DNA of 5,005 bases from Deltaproteobacteria bacterium (GCA_016875255.1 VGRU01000248.1:1-5005); one strand, 5' to 3'. Positions 1-4,815 are shown, counted from the stretch's first letter. Program-made: numbers and translations. Notes: generated by a model from the sequence alone, not told the origin.

Positions 1-900
1 AAAAAGCCGCTCGCCGCCCCAGTCGCTGACGTTGAAAGGCGGATTGGCGAGAATGTAATCGGCCTTGAGGTCAGGGAAGCGGTCGCTATGGAAAGTGTCG
101 CCGTGAGCGATCTGACCGTCGATGCCGCGGATAGCAAGGTTCATCTTTGCCAGCCGCCAGGTGGTGTAATTAGACTCCTGGCCGTAGATGCTGATGTCAC
201 CGATCCGGCCGCCGTGGGCTGCGATGAACTCCTCCGATTGGACGAACATGCCTGATGAGCCGCAACACGGGTCGTATACGCGTCCTTTGTAAGGCTCAAG
301 CATCTCAACAAGCAAGCGTACAACACATCGAGGCGTATAAAATTCACCGCCCTTTTTGCCTTCCGCACTTGCGAACTGGGAAAGAAAATATTCGTAAATA
401 CGACCGAGCACGTCTTTGGATCGGGCCTCCCGATCCCCAACACGGATATTTGTGATGAGGTCGATAATCTGGCCCAGCCGCTGTTTGTCGAGGGACGGCC
501 TTGCATAGTCTTTGGGCAGGACACCTTTGAGCGATGGATTGTCTCGTTCAATGCCTGTCATGGCGTCGTCAATGAGTTGACCGATGGTAGATTGTTTGGC
601 CTGAGCTTTAAGATAGGGCCATCGAGCTTCGGGTGGCACCCAGAAAATATTAACAGCTCTGTATTCATCAGGATCCTCGGGGTCGGCGCCCTGGCTACGC
701 TCGAATTCGAACTTTGAGTGATGCTCCTCAAAGGCGTCGGAAATATATTTGAGGAAAATCAGACCGAGTACGACATGTTTGTACTCGGCTGCGTCCATAC
801 TGCCACGCAGTGTGTCAGCCATCTGCCAGAGTTGAGCTTCATAGCCAACGTTAGCACCGTTGTTACTGCCTGTTTTTTGAATCCTTTTTACTCGTGCCAT
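1..900 (-). CDS. hsdM: Type I restriction-modification DNA N6-adenine methyltransferase, HsdM subunit (N-terminal 300 codons, cut by window edge)
   Basis: The minus strand reads without a stop from an ATG at 900 to base 1, giving 300 codons of a protein that is usually about 480-530 aa, so the C-terminal part lies off the left edge. Residues about 18-155 match the helical HsdM N-terminal domain (for example [19 protein letters not shown], then [17 protein letters not shown]). The N6-adenine methylase domain begins near residue 160 with [12 protein letters not shown] and [14 protein letters not shown]-binding motif I is [10 protein letters not shown] (210-219) and catalytic motif IV is NPPF (286-289), both intact. 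HsdM works with the specificity subunit HsdS to methylate adenine in a bipartite target and with HsdR to cut unmethylated DNA; hsdS and hsdR are not in the window and would be expected to the left. The start is supported by a GAGGTGAT ribosome site just upstream. Sampled G+C is higher here (34/60 in bases 1-60) than in rpoH (24/60 in 3181-3240), which would fit acquisition by transfer. Confidence 0.95.
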   Translation of the reverse strand, partial: MARVKRIQKTGSNNGANVGYEAQLWQMADTLRGSMDAAEYKHVVLGLIFLKYISDAFEEHHSKFEFERSQGADPEDPDEYRAVNIFWVPPEARWPYLKAQAKQSTIGQLIDDAMTGIERDNPSLKGVLPKDYARPSLDKQRLGQIIDLITNIRVGDREARSKDVLGRIYEYFLSQFASAEGKKGGEFYTPRCVVRLLVEMLEPYKGRVYDPCCGSSGMFVQSEEFIAAHGGRIGDISIYGQESNYTTWRLAKMNLAIRGIDGQIAHGDTFHSDRFPDLKADYILANPPFNVSDWGGERLF

Positions 901-901
901 A

Positions 902-909
902 TATCACCT
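902..909 (-). promoter_or_regulatory. Ribosome binding site of hsdM
   Basis: Read on the minus strand, GAGGTGAT precedes the ATG at 900 with a short spacer, and fixes this start. A second purine-rich block (GGGAGGGGAGG) lies further upstream. Confidence 0.65.
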
Positions 910-943
910 CAACTATTTCCTCCCCTCCCACCCGATGTGCCCC

Positions 944-972
944 ACTATATCAAAAAAGGAATGTTATGACAA
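944..972 (-). promoter_or_regulatory. Probable sigma-70 promoter of hsdM
   Basis: On the minus strand TTGTCA (972-967) and TATAGT (949-944) are separated by 17 bp; each hexamer matches the consensus at five of six positions. Transcription would begin near 937, giving a leader of about 37 nt that contains the hsdM ribosome site. The call rests on sequence match alone. Confidence 0.55.
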
Positions 973-989
973 TGAGAAGATTTCAGATA

Positions 990-1006
990 TTTGACAACTC
1001 GTCAAA
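990..1006. promoter_or_regulatory. Inverted repeat TTTGAC-N5-GTCAAA, candidate operator
   Basis: Two perfect 6-bp arms (990-995 and 1001-1006) with a 5-bp spacer cover the -35 box of the htrA promoter and lie upstream of the hsdM promoter. A dimeric repressor bound here would block htrA. The binding protein is unknown; the arms contain the -35 sequence itself, so part of the symmetry could be chance. Confidence 0.35.
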
Positions 1007-1017
1007 AAAAAGATAAT
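991..1017 (+). promoter_or_regulatory. Probable sigma-70 promoter of htrA with an overlapping palindrome
   Basis: A perfect -35 TTGACA (991-996) is followed, after 15 bp, by GATAAT (1012-1017), a five-of-six match to the -10 box. The 15-bp spacer is short; TAATCT at 1014-1019 would give 17 bp but a poorer match. The -35 box lies within the inverted repeat TTTGAC-N5-GTCAAA (990-1006), a plausible operator position. I see no sigma-32-type promoter (CTTGAAA with CCCCAT) in this intergenic region, so direct RpoH control of htrA is not evident. Confidence 0.5.
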
Positions 1018-1036
1018 CTATAAATATCGGCATCTT

Positions 1037-1041
1037 GGAGG
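1037..1041 (+). promoter_or_regulatory. Ribosome binding site of htrA
   Basis: GGAGG lies 8 nt before the ATG at 1050 and supports this start. Confidence 0.75.
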
Positions 1042-1049
1042 AATAAGCG

Positions 1050-2501
1050 ATGAGCAAAAAAATGATTAAAAGATTGATCTTTGGACTTTCTTTAGCTTTT
1101 CTCCTGTCCGGCCTTTTCTTTTGTATTGATAAAGATAAGGCCAATTCACTTCCCAAAAACGATAAATTGACCACGGCTAAATCTCTCGGCCTGGCGTTTG
1201 TGGAGGTCGCAAAAAAGGTCCAACCTTCTGTCGTCAATATCACCACGGAAAAGACAATCACGATCAAGCCCTGGGAAAGATTCGGTGATGATTTTTTTAA
1301 GGGAAGCCCTTTCGAAGAGTTTTTCAAGGGGTTTGGTGGTCCCAGGGAAAAAGGAAAGGAATATAGGCACAGACAGAGAAGCGGCGGATCAGGAGTCATC
1401 GTTGATAAGGAGGGATATATTCTCACCAACAATCATGTGATTGAGGGAGCGGATAAGGTCAAGGTGCGTCTCAACGATGGGAGAGAATTCATTGCCACAG
1501 TCAAAGGTCAGGACTCGAGGACAGATCTCGCTGTTCTCCACATCAAGGCGAAGGACCTCCCCGTGGCTATTCTGGGAGATTCGGATAAGCTTGAGGTCGG
1601 CGAGTGGGCCATTGCAATCGGAAGCCCCTTTGGACTGGAGCATACGGTCACCGTGGGGGTCATCAGCGCCAAAGGACGTTCAGGATTGGGAACAGGAACC
1701 TACGAAGATTTCGTTCAGACCGATGCTTCAATCAACCCCGGCAACAGCGGGGGCCCCCTCATCAATATTGATGGAGAAGTCATCGGCATCAATGCCATGA
1801 TCATCCAGCCGGGAACAGGGATCGGGTTTGCCATCCCGATCAATATGGCCAAACAGATATTGAACGACCTTATCAAAACAGGCAAAGTCGTCCGGCCCTG
1901 GCTGGGGATCAGTGTCCAGGACCTCACTCCTGAGATGATGGAACATTTCAAGGTGAAAGAGAAAGAAGGAGTGCTTGTCGGGCAGGTCTATCAGGGCACA
2001 GGTGCCGAAAAAGCCGGATTGGCATCAGGCGATATCATCAAAGCAGTGGATGATAAGCCGGTAAAAAACGTGAATGAATTAGTCAAGGAAGTCCAGAAGA
2101 AAAAAGTAGGCCAGAAACTGAAACTTTCCACTGTCAGGGATGGGAAGGCGATGACCATCGAGGTCACCACCTCTGCCATGCCCGACAAGGCCGAATTACA
2201 GAAGGAGAAGGAAGGCGAGGAAAAAATGGGGGCAAGGCTTCAGGAACTAACGCCTCAGCTTGCGGCTCGTTTCCGAATAACCGGAATCAAACAGGGCGTG
2301 GTCGTCCTGGCCGTGGAGGATGGGGGTTTTGCCGACGAGATGGGCTTGCAGGAAGGGGATGTCGTTCTTGAGATCAACCGCAAGAAGATCGAGTCATTGA
2401 AGGATTTCGAAAAGGCGATGAAAGACGCCAGTGTCGAAAAGGGAATCCTTTTCCAGATCCATCGAAAAGGAAGCAGTTTCTACCTAACTTTCAAAAAATA
2501 A
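1050..2501 (+). CDS. htrA: Periplasmic serine endoprotease/chaperone of the DegP/DegQ (HtrA, Do) family
   Basis: This complete 483-aa protein degrades or refolds damaged proteins in the cell envelope. Residues 1-8 are basic and about 9-24 form a hydrophobic segment, so it is exported or membrane-anchored. Cys25 follows FF, so there is no proper lipobox. The trypsin-like domain (about 45-280) has the full catalytic triad: His129 in TNNHV, Asp159 in RTDLAVL and Ser233 in GNSGGPL. The insertion before the His (about 72-105, rich in Phe and charged residues) corresponds to the LA loop and is short, more like DegQ than E. coli DegP. PDZ1 spans about 283-375 (starting RPWLGISVQDLTPEM) and PDZ2 about 390-478, joined by a charged linker (379-393). 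Two PDZ domains exclude the single-PDZ DegS type. The start has a GGAGG at 1037-1041 with 8-nt spacing. The gene appears to be transcribed alone, diverging from hsdM and converging on the DUF1844 gene. DegP and DegQ cannot be told apart from sequence alone. Confidence 0.97.
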   Translation: MSKKMIKRLIFGLSLAFLLSGLFFCIDKDKANSLPKNDKLTTAKSLGLAFVEVAKKVQPSVVNITTEKTITIKPWERFGDDFFKGSPFEEFFKGFGGPREKGKEYRHRQRSGGSGVIVDKEGYILTNNHVIEGADKVKVRLNDGREFIATVKGQDSRTDLAVLHIKAKDLPVAILGDSDKLEVGEWAIAIGSPFGLEHTVTVGVISAKGRSGLGTGTYEDFVQTDASINPGNSGGPLINIDGEVIGINAMIIQPGTGIGFAIPINMAKQILNDLIKTGKVVRPWLGISVQDLTPEMMEHFKVKEKEGVLVGQVYQGTGAEKAGLASGDIIKAVDDKPVKNVNELVKEVQKKKVGQKLKLSTVRDGKAMTIEVTTSAMPDKAELQKEKEGEEKMGARLQELTPQLAARFRITGIKQGVVVLAVEDGGFADEMGLQEGDVVLEINRKKIESLKDFEKAMKDASVEKGILFQIHRKGSSFYLTFKK

Positions 2502-2506
2502 AAAAA

Positions 2507-2580
2507 GGTTATCAGGATATCGGGTGAAATCATTAAACCGTCAGTTTTTTTGTTTACTGGTATCCTGATATTCTGATACC
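2507..2580. terminator. Possible bidirectional terminator between convergent genes
   Basis: The repeat arms can form a 10-bp stem (2510-2519 with 2561-2570), and the GGTATC/GATACC hairpin is followed on the minus strand by an A/T-rich stretch that includes seven A (complement of 2545-2551). The stems are A/T-rich and no U-run follows directly, so this is not a textbook intrinsic terminator. The position, 6 bp after the htrA stop, is what makes the role plausible. Confidence 0.3.
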
Positions 2581-2611
2581 CACAACCTGTTATCCTGGTA
2601 CCCTGATATCC
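2507..2611. repeat. Intergenic element of degenerate 8-nt repeats (consensus GGATATCA) in opposing orientations
   Basis: Two units in plus orientation (GGTTATCA, GGATATCG; 2507-2522) face a cluster in the opposite orientation: TGGTATCC (2558-2565), TGATATTC (2566-2573), TGATACCC (2574-2581), a 6-nt remnant ACAACC (2582-2587), TGTTATCC (2588-2595), TGGTACCC (2596-2603) and TGATATCC (2604-2611). The 35-nt middle contains a run of seven T. The opposed arms can pair: TATCAGGATA (2510-2519) is the exact complement of 2561-2570. A smaller hairpin forms between GGTATC (2559-2564) and GATACC (2575-2580). The element fills the gap between the convergent htrA and DUF1844 genes and ends 7 bp from the DUF1844 stop. 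It carries no coding sequence. Confidence 0.8.
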
Positions 2612-2617
2612 TTGGAA

Positions 2618-3016
2618 TCAACCTGCGGCTTTCACATACCTCATTCTTAAATCGAAAAGGATTTGTTCGATAAATTTCTCTTCCTCTGGAGTCAAATTCC
2701 CCTTTGTCTTCTCTTTAAGCATCCCGATGAGGTCGATGGTCTGTTTGGCTACGGGAAGATTTTTTGACTGTTTTTGAGTAAAGGGATCCTCGATCTCTCC
2801 CAATTGGATGAGGGCAGATGTGCTAAGCGACAAAATCAAATTCGCAAAATTGATCTCCGGAAGAGGGCCCTCCTCTTCCGGGATTTCTTCTTTTATTGGC
2901 TCCTCCTTCATCTCATCTTTGGGGGAAACCTTTTCCTCCTCTTTTTGGGCAGTAAACCTCTTGTCCCTCACAACAAAACTCTTTTCCGTCTCATTATTTC
3001 TCTTTTCGTCAGCCAT
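2618..3016 (-). CDS. DUF1844 family protein
   Basis: This 132-aa cytoplasmic protein has no known function. Residues 1-50 are highly charged (Lys/Glu-rich, probably disordered). Residues about 55-130 match the DUF1844 domain as I remember it: FANLILSLSTSALIQLGEI, then NLPVAKQTIDLIGMLKEKTKGNLT, ending with LFDLRMRYVKA. There is no signal peptide and no catalytic motif I can identify. The family is common in Desulfobacterota and some other phyla, often as a single gene among housekeeping genes. The start at 3016 has a GGAGG ribosome site 5 nt away. The gene diverges from rpoH and converges on htrA, so it is probably transcribed alone; its start is about 110 bp from the CIRCE site, which more likely serves rpoH. 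Confidence 0.88.
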   Translation of the reverse strand: MADEKRNNETEKSFVVRDKRFTAQKEEEKVSPKDEMKEEPIKEEIPEEEGPLPEINFANLILSLSTSALIQLGEIEDPFTQKQSKNLPVAKQTIDLIGMLKEKTKGNLTPEEEKFIEQILFDLRMRYVKAAG

Positions 3017-3021
3017 GGCAT

Positions 3022-3026
3022 CCTCC
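3022..3026 (-). promoter_or_regulatory. Ribosome binding site of the DUF1844 gene
   Basis: On the minus strand GGAGG is placed 5 nt before the ATG at 3016, supporting this start. Confidence 0.7.
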
Positions 3027-3051
3027 AGAAAGGGTTAATCCGTATGGGCTT

Positions 3052-3079
3052 AATATAAAATAATTTGTAATTATTTCAA
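3052..3079 (-). promoter_or_regulatory. Possible sigma-70 promoter of the DUF1844 gene
   Basis: On the minus strand TTGAAA (3079-3074) and TATATT (3057-3052) are separated by 16 bp. The surrounding sequence is very A/T-rich, so chance matches are likely, but no better candidate appears between this gene and rpoH. Confidence 0.35.
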
Positions 3080-3097
3080 TAAGATATATCGCTTGTC

Positions 3098-3126
3098 TTG
3101 ACTTTGATAAATCGATATATTATATT
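3098..3126 (+). promoter_or_regulatory. Sigma-70 promoter of rpoH
   Basis: TTGACT (3098-3103) and TATATT (3121-3126) are separated by exactly 17 bp, each matching five of six consensus bases. The predicted start, near 3133, falls inside the CIRCE operator, the usual geometry for HrcA repression. The leader would be about 45 nt. Confidence 0.7.
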
Positions 3127-3127
3127 T

Positions 3128-3154
3128 TTAGCACTCTCTCTTTTGGAGTGCTAA
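3128..3154. promoter_or_regulatory. CIRCE element (HrcA operator) upstream of rpoH
   Basis: The arms TTAGCACTC (3128-3136) and GAGTGCTAA (3146-3154), separated by 9 bp, match the CIRCE consensus at all 18 arm positions. CIRCE is the operator of HrcA, a repressor of chaperone genes whose activity depends on GroEL. The site begins one base after the -10 box and covers the predicted transcription start. No hrcA, groE or dnaK gene is in the window, so HrcA must be encoded elsewhere. The site ends 23 bp before the rpoH ATG. Confidence 0.95.
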
Positions 3155-3165
3155 TTAATCGATAT

Positions 3166-3169
3166 GGGG
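3166..3169 (+). promoter_or_regulatory. Weak ribosome binding site deciding the rpoH start
   Basis: GGGG lies 8 nt before the ATG at 3178. It is poor by the standard of its neighbours (GGAGG, AGGAGG), so rpoH translation may be weak or depend on leader structure. It still supports ATG 3178 over the in-frame GTG at 3148. Confidence 0.4.
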
Positions 3170-3177
3170 TTTATATA

Positions 3178-4029
3178 ATGTCCACACTGCCTTCTGTCAA
3201 GAATTCTCTTGATACTTATCTCGTACAGATCAATCAGTTCCCCCTCTTAACACCCGAAGAGGAGTTTAGTCTTGCCAGAAAATATCGTGAACACAATGAT
3301 ATTGGCGCGGCACATAAATTAATTACAGCAAACTTGAGATTTGTTGTCAAGGTCGCCCTTGAATATAAGTCTTATGGCGTTAAACTTCTTGACCTCATCC
3401 AGGAGGGAAATATAGGGTTGATGATGGCGGTCAAGAAATTTGACCCTGACAAAGGAAACAGGTTCATCTCGTATGCCATCTGGTGGATCAGGGCCTTTAT
3501 GCAGAATTTTATCATCAAGACCTGGAGCCTGGTGAAGATAGGAACCACCCAGGCCCAGAAGAAACTTTTTTACAAAATCGGAAAGGTGAGAAAGGCGCTC
3601 GAATCTGACCGGGAGAATGAAGAGAAGTATGAGCTTTTAGCCAAAGATTTAGATGTTCCCAAAGAAGATATCATCGAGATGGAGCAGAGGATGGCCGCAA
3701 GGGATCTCTCCCTCGATGCACCTTTTGACGAAGGAAAAGAACTGACGCATCTCGACCTCCTTCAGGAAGAATCTCCCAATCAGGAAGAAATGCTGGCTCA
3801 TGAACAGGAGAAAGAGGCCCGGGAAAGGGAGGTCCAGAAGGCATTGAAACGTTTAAACGAAAAGGAAGTCTTCATCATTAAAAACAGGGTGATGTCCGAC
3901 GAACCCCTCACTCTCCAGGAGATTGGCACCCAGCTTAAACTTTCGCGGGAGCGGGTCAGGCAGATCGAGAGCGAGGCGTTAAAAAAGTTGAAGAAAGAGA
4001 TGAGTGCCGGCATACAACTGCAAGCGTAA
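3178..4029 (+). CDS. rpoH: RNA polymerase heat-shock sigma factor RpoH (sigma-32)
   Basis: This complete 283-aa protein directs RNA polymerase to heat-shock promoters; E. coli RpoH has 284 aa. Visible parts in order are: N-terminal region 1.2 (about 10-40); region 2 with ANLRFVVKVALEY (51-63), the core-binding LLDLIQEGNIGLMMAVKKFD (70-89) and the -10 recognition part FISYAIWWIRAFMQNFI (96-112); the RpoH box QKKLFYKIGKVRKAL (127-141), which separates RpoH from RpoD and RpoS; EMEQRMAARDLSLD (167-180), also typical; and region 4.2 with the -35-binding helix-turn-helix (about 244-273, LTLQEIGTQLKLSRERVRQIE). The frame is open upstream to a GTG at 3148, but that codon lies in the CIRCE arm and at most about 15 nt from the predicted transcription start, so ATG 3178 is preferred. 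Transcription is probably repressed by HrcA at the CIRCE site. It diverges from the DUF1844 gene; fmdB follows 121 bp downstream. Confidence 0.96.
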   Translation: MSTLPSVKNSLDTYLVQINQFPLLTPEEEFSLARKYREHNDIGAAHKLITANLRFVVKVALEYKSYGVKLLDLIQEGNIGLMMAVKKFDPDKGNRFISYAIWWIRAFMQNFIIKTWSLVKIGTTQAQKKLFYKIGKVRKALESDRENEEKYELLAKDLDVPKEDIIEMEQRMAARDLSLDAPFDEGKELTHLDLLQEESPNQEEMLAHEQEKEAREREVQKALKRLNEKEVFIIKNRVMSDEPLTLQEIGTQLKLSRERVRQIESEALKKLKKEMSAGIQLQA

Positions 4030-4067
4030 AGAGAGCTCTTAAGAACTATTTTAGCTCTTCGAGCATT

Positions 4068-4104
4068 TCTAATCTGTGCAATCGGTTCTAATCGGTGTAA
4101 TCAG
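4068..4104. repeat. Tandem 18-nt repeat built from AATC-type units
   Basis: TCTAATCTGTGCAATCGG (4068-4085) and TCTAATCGGTGTAATCAG (4087-4104) match at 15 of 18 positions. Inside them AATC followed by T/G-rich sequence recurs every 9-10 nt. Short intergenic repeats of this AATC(T/G)GTG style occur in many environmental bacterial genomes, by recollection. It is non-coding and lies in the rpoH-fmdB gap. Confidence 0.65.
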
Positions 4105-4130
4105 AGATTTCTGGCTTTTTCAGAAATCTC
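4104..4130 (+). promoter_or_regulatory. Strong hairpin just upstream of the fmdB ribosome site
   Basis: GAGATTTCTG (4104-4113) and CAGAAATCTC (4121-4130) form a perfect 10-bp stem with a 7-nt loop (GCTTTTT). No U-run follows, so it is not a standard terminator in the plus direction. It ends 5 nt before AGGAGG (4136-4141). It could stabilise the downstream mRNA after processing or affect translation. On the minus strand it is equally well formed but likewise lacks a T-tract. Confidence 0.6.
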
Positions 4131-4135
4131 GTAAC

Positions 4136-4141
4136 AGGAGG
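4136..4141 (+). promoter_or_regulatory. Ribosome binding site deciding the fmdB start
   Basis: AGGAGG is 9 nt before ATG 4151, and the conserved FmdB start MPIYEYQC begins there. The open frame extends upstream to 4076 through the repeats and hairpin, but that extension has no ribosome site and no family match. Confidence 0.75.
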
Positions 4142-4150
4142 AACAGAGGA

Positions 4151-4432
4151 ATGCCCATTTATGAATACCAGTGTCGAAAATGTAACGAGGTCTTTGAGAT
4201 CTTTCATAAGATAGATGAGGACTGCAATGCGGCCTGCCCCAAATGTTTGGGCCCGGCAAAAAAACTGATTTCAGCCACCAGCTTCATCCTCAAAGGCTCT
4301 GGCTTTTATGTGAACGACTACCCTTCGCAAAGCCGGAAAGAAGCGAGTAAGTCGGAAAAGGAAGCCGCTGAAAAACCGGTAAGCGTAAAGAAAGAAGAAA
4401 ACAAGACAGAAAAGAAAGCCGACGCTAAATAA
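4151..4432 (+). CDS. FmdB-family putative regulatory zinc-ribbon protein
   Basis: This 93-aa protein begins with the family signature MPIYEYQCRKC. Four cysteines in two CxxC pairs (Cys8/Cys11 and Cys29/Cys32) should bind one zinc ion; an extra Cys25 precedes the second pair. Residues 40-54 (LISATSFILKGSGFY) match the conserved segment after the ribbon. Residues about 58-93 are a Lys/Glu/Ser-rich tail that is probably disordered, as often seen in the family. The family is named after a protein of the methylotroph formamidase/acetamidase locus proposed to be a regulator; the role of most members is unknown, so no target is inferred here. It follows rpoH on the same strand after 121 bp that hold repeats and a hairpin; read-through from rpoH is possible, and I found no convincing promoter of its own. 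Confidence 0.9.
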   Translation: MPIYEYQCRKCNEVFEIFHKIDEDCNAACPKCLGPAKKLISATSFILKGSGFYVNDYPSQSRKEASKSEKEAAEKPVSVKKEENKTEKKADAK

Positions 4433-4480
4433 TCAATCAGCTTACGGACCACCTCTTCAATATTTTTGTTTAGGATTGCC

Positions 4481-4696
4481 TTATACATTCTTCAGGTCAT
4501 CCCATGAAACATAAGAGTCTTTGACGCCTGACGCCCAGTCCAAATCAGCCCGCTTGATCTGTCTCATCAATTTTTTATCAGCCATGATCTCAAATGTCTC
4601 TCTCCAGGCACCCATGTCCTCCGCGATCACTTCGTGAATCACGGATTTCAGTTCATCAACGGTCATCTCTGAAACCTTCTTGGTAGATGCTCTCAT
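4481..4696 (-). CDS. Small acidic protein resembling an antitoxin C-terminal region (no partner toxin seen)
   Basis: This 71-aa protein starts at ATG 4696 behind AGGAGG (4703-4708). Residues 11-25 (MTVDELKSVIHEVIA) predict an amphipathic helix. Residues 26-71 (EDMGAWRETFEIMAD, then LMRQIKRADLDWASG, ending YVSWDDLKNV) resemble the toxin-binding tail of Phd/YefM-type and similar antitoxins, where a pattern like ETLEILSDPELM followed by EGEEDIKAG and YSLEEV is usual. That similarity is from memory and is imperfect. It lacks the N-terminal DNA-binding fold of Phd proteins. A toxin would normally follow on the same strand, but only 48 bp separate the stop from the end of the convergent fmdB gene. 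It may be an orphan antitoxin or an unrelated small protein. Confidence 0.65.
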   Translation of the reverse strand: MRASTKKVSEMTVDELKSVIHEVIAEDMGAWRETFEIMADKKLMRQIKRADLDWASGVKDSYVSWDDLKNV

Positions 4697-4702
4697 TTTT
4701 AA

Positions 4703-4708
4703 CCTCCT
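4703..4708 (-). promoter_or_regulatory. Ribosome binding site of the 71-aa protein
   Basis: On the minus strand AGGAGG stands 6 nt before the ATG at 4696. It is a strong site and favours this start over the internal Met11. Confidence 0.7.
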
Positions 4709-4742
4709 CTACCGTTCTCCGAATTCATCTTCGCCATATTCT

Positions 4743-4777
4743 GTATATGCTATACCAGTTTTAGCGAAATACCTCAA
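4743..4777 (-). promoter_or_regulatory. Possible promoter of the 71-aa gene with a palindrome over the -10 box
   Basis: On the minus strand TTGAGG (4777-4772) and TATAGC (4754-4749) are 17 bp apart, each a four-of-six match. The inverted repeat GTATA-TGC-TATAC (4743-4755) covers the -10 box, the position expected for an autoregulatory operator of a toxin-antitoxin locus. The arms are short and A/T-rich. Confidence 0.35.
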
Positions 4778-4786
4778 TGTTTAAAA

Positions 4787-4815
4787 TTGCTATAATTTTT
4801 GGTTTTTGGTATAAA
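4787..4815 (+). promoter_or_regulatory. Possible plus-strand promoter(s) with extended -10 motifs
   Basis: TGCTATAAT (4788-4796) is a perfect extended -10 element, though without a good -35. A second candidate pairs TTGCTA (4787-4792) with TATAAA (4810-4815) at 17 bp, also preceded by TG. Either would transcribe rightward, diverging from the 71-aa gene, and give a leader of about 150-170 nt to the ATG at 4971. Confidence 0.4.

Noticed and set aside
141..551. 136-codon minus-strand open frame
   Set aside because: It overlaps the hsdM reading frame on the same strand in another frame, with no domain match; hsdM has intact methylase motifs throughout.
718..969. 83-codon plus-strand open frame antisense to the hsdM start
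   Set aside because: It covers the hsdM N terminus and promoter, has no ribosome site or recognisable family, and is explained as a shadow.
1105..1127. Lipoprotein signal on HtrA at Cys25
   Set aside because: The residues before the cysteine (GLFFC) do not fit the lipobox, which needs a small residue directly before Cys.
983..1432. 149-codon minus-strand frame across the htrA promoter and 5' part
   Set aside because: It is antisense to a protease with a full catalytic triad and shows no coherent family features.
2507..2611. CRISPR array
   Set aside because: The units are 8 nt, directly abutting and degenerate, with no spacers and no cas genes.
2774..3058. Plus-strand frames of 94 and 76 codons opposite the DUF1844 gene
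   Set aside because: The Ser/Leu/Phe-rich products are the antisense of a Lys/Glu-rich coding region; the minus-strand gene has a family match and a ribosome site.
4030..4064. Terminator after rpoH from AGAGCT (4032-4037) with AGCTCT (4053-4058), or GCTC-TTC-GAGC
   Set aside because: The stems are only 6 and 4 bp and no U-run follows, so a terminator call is not supported.
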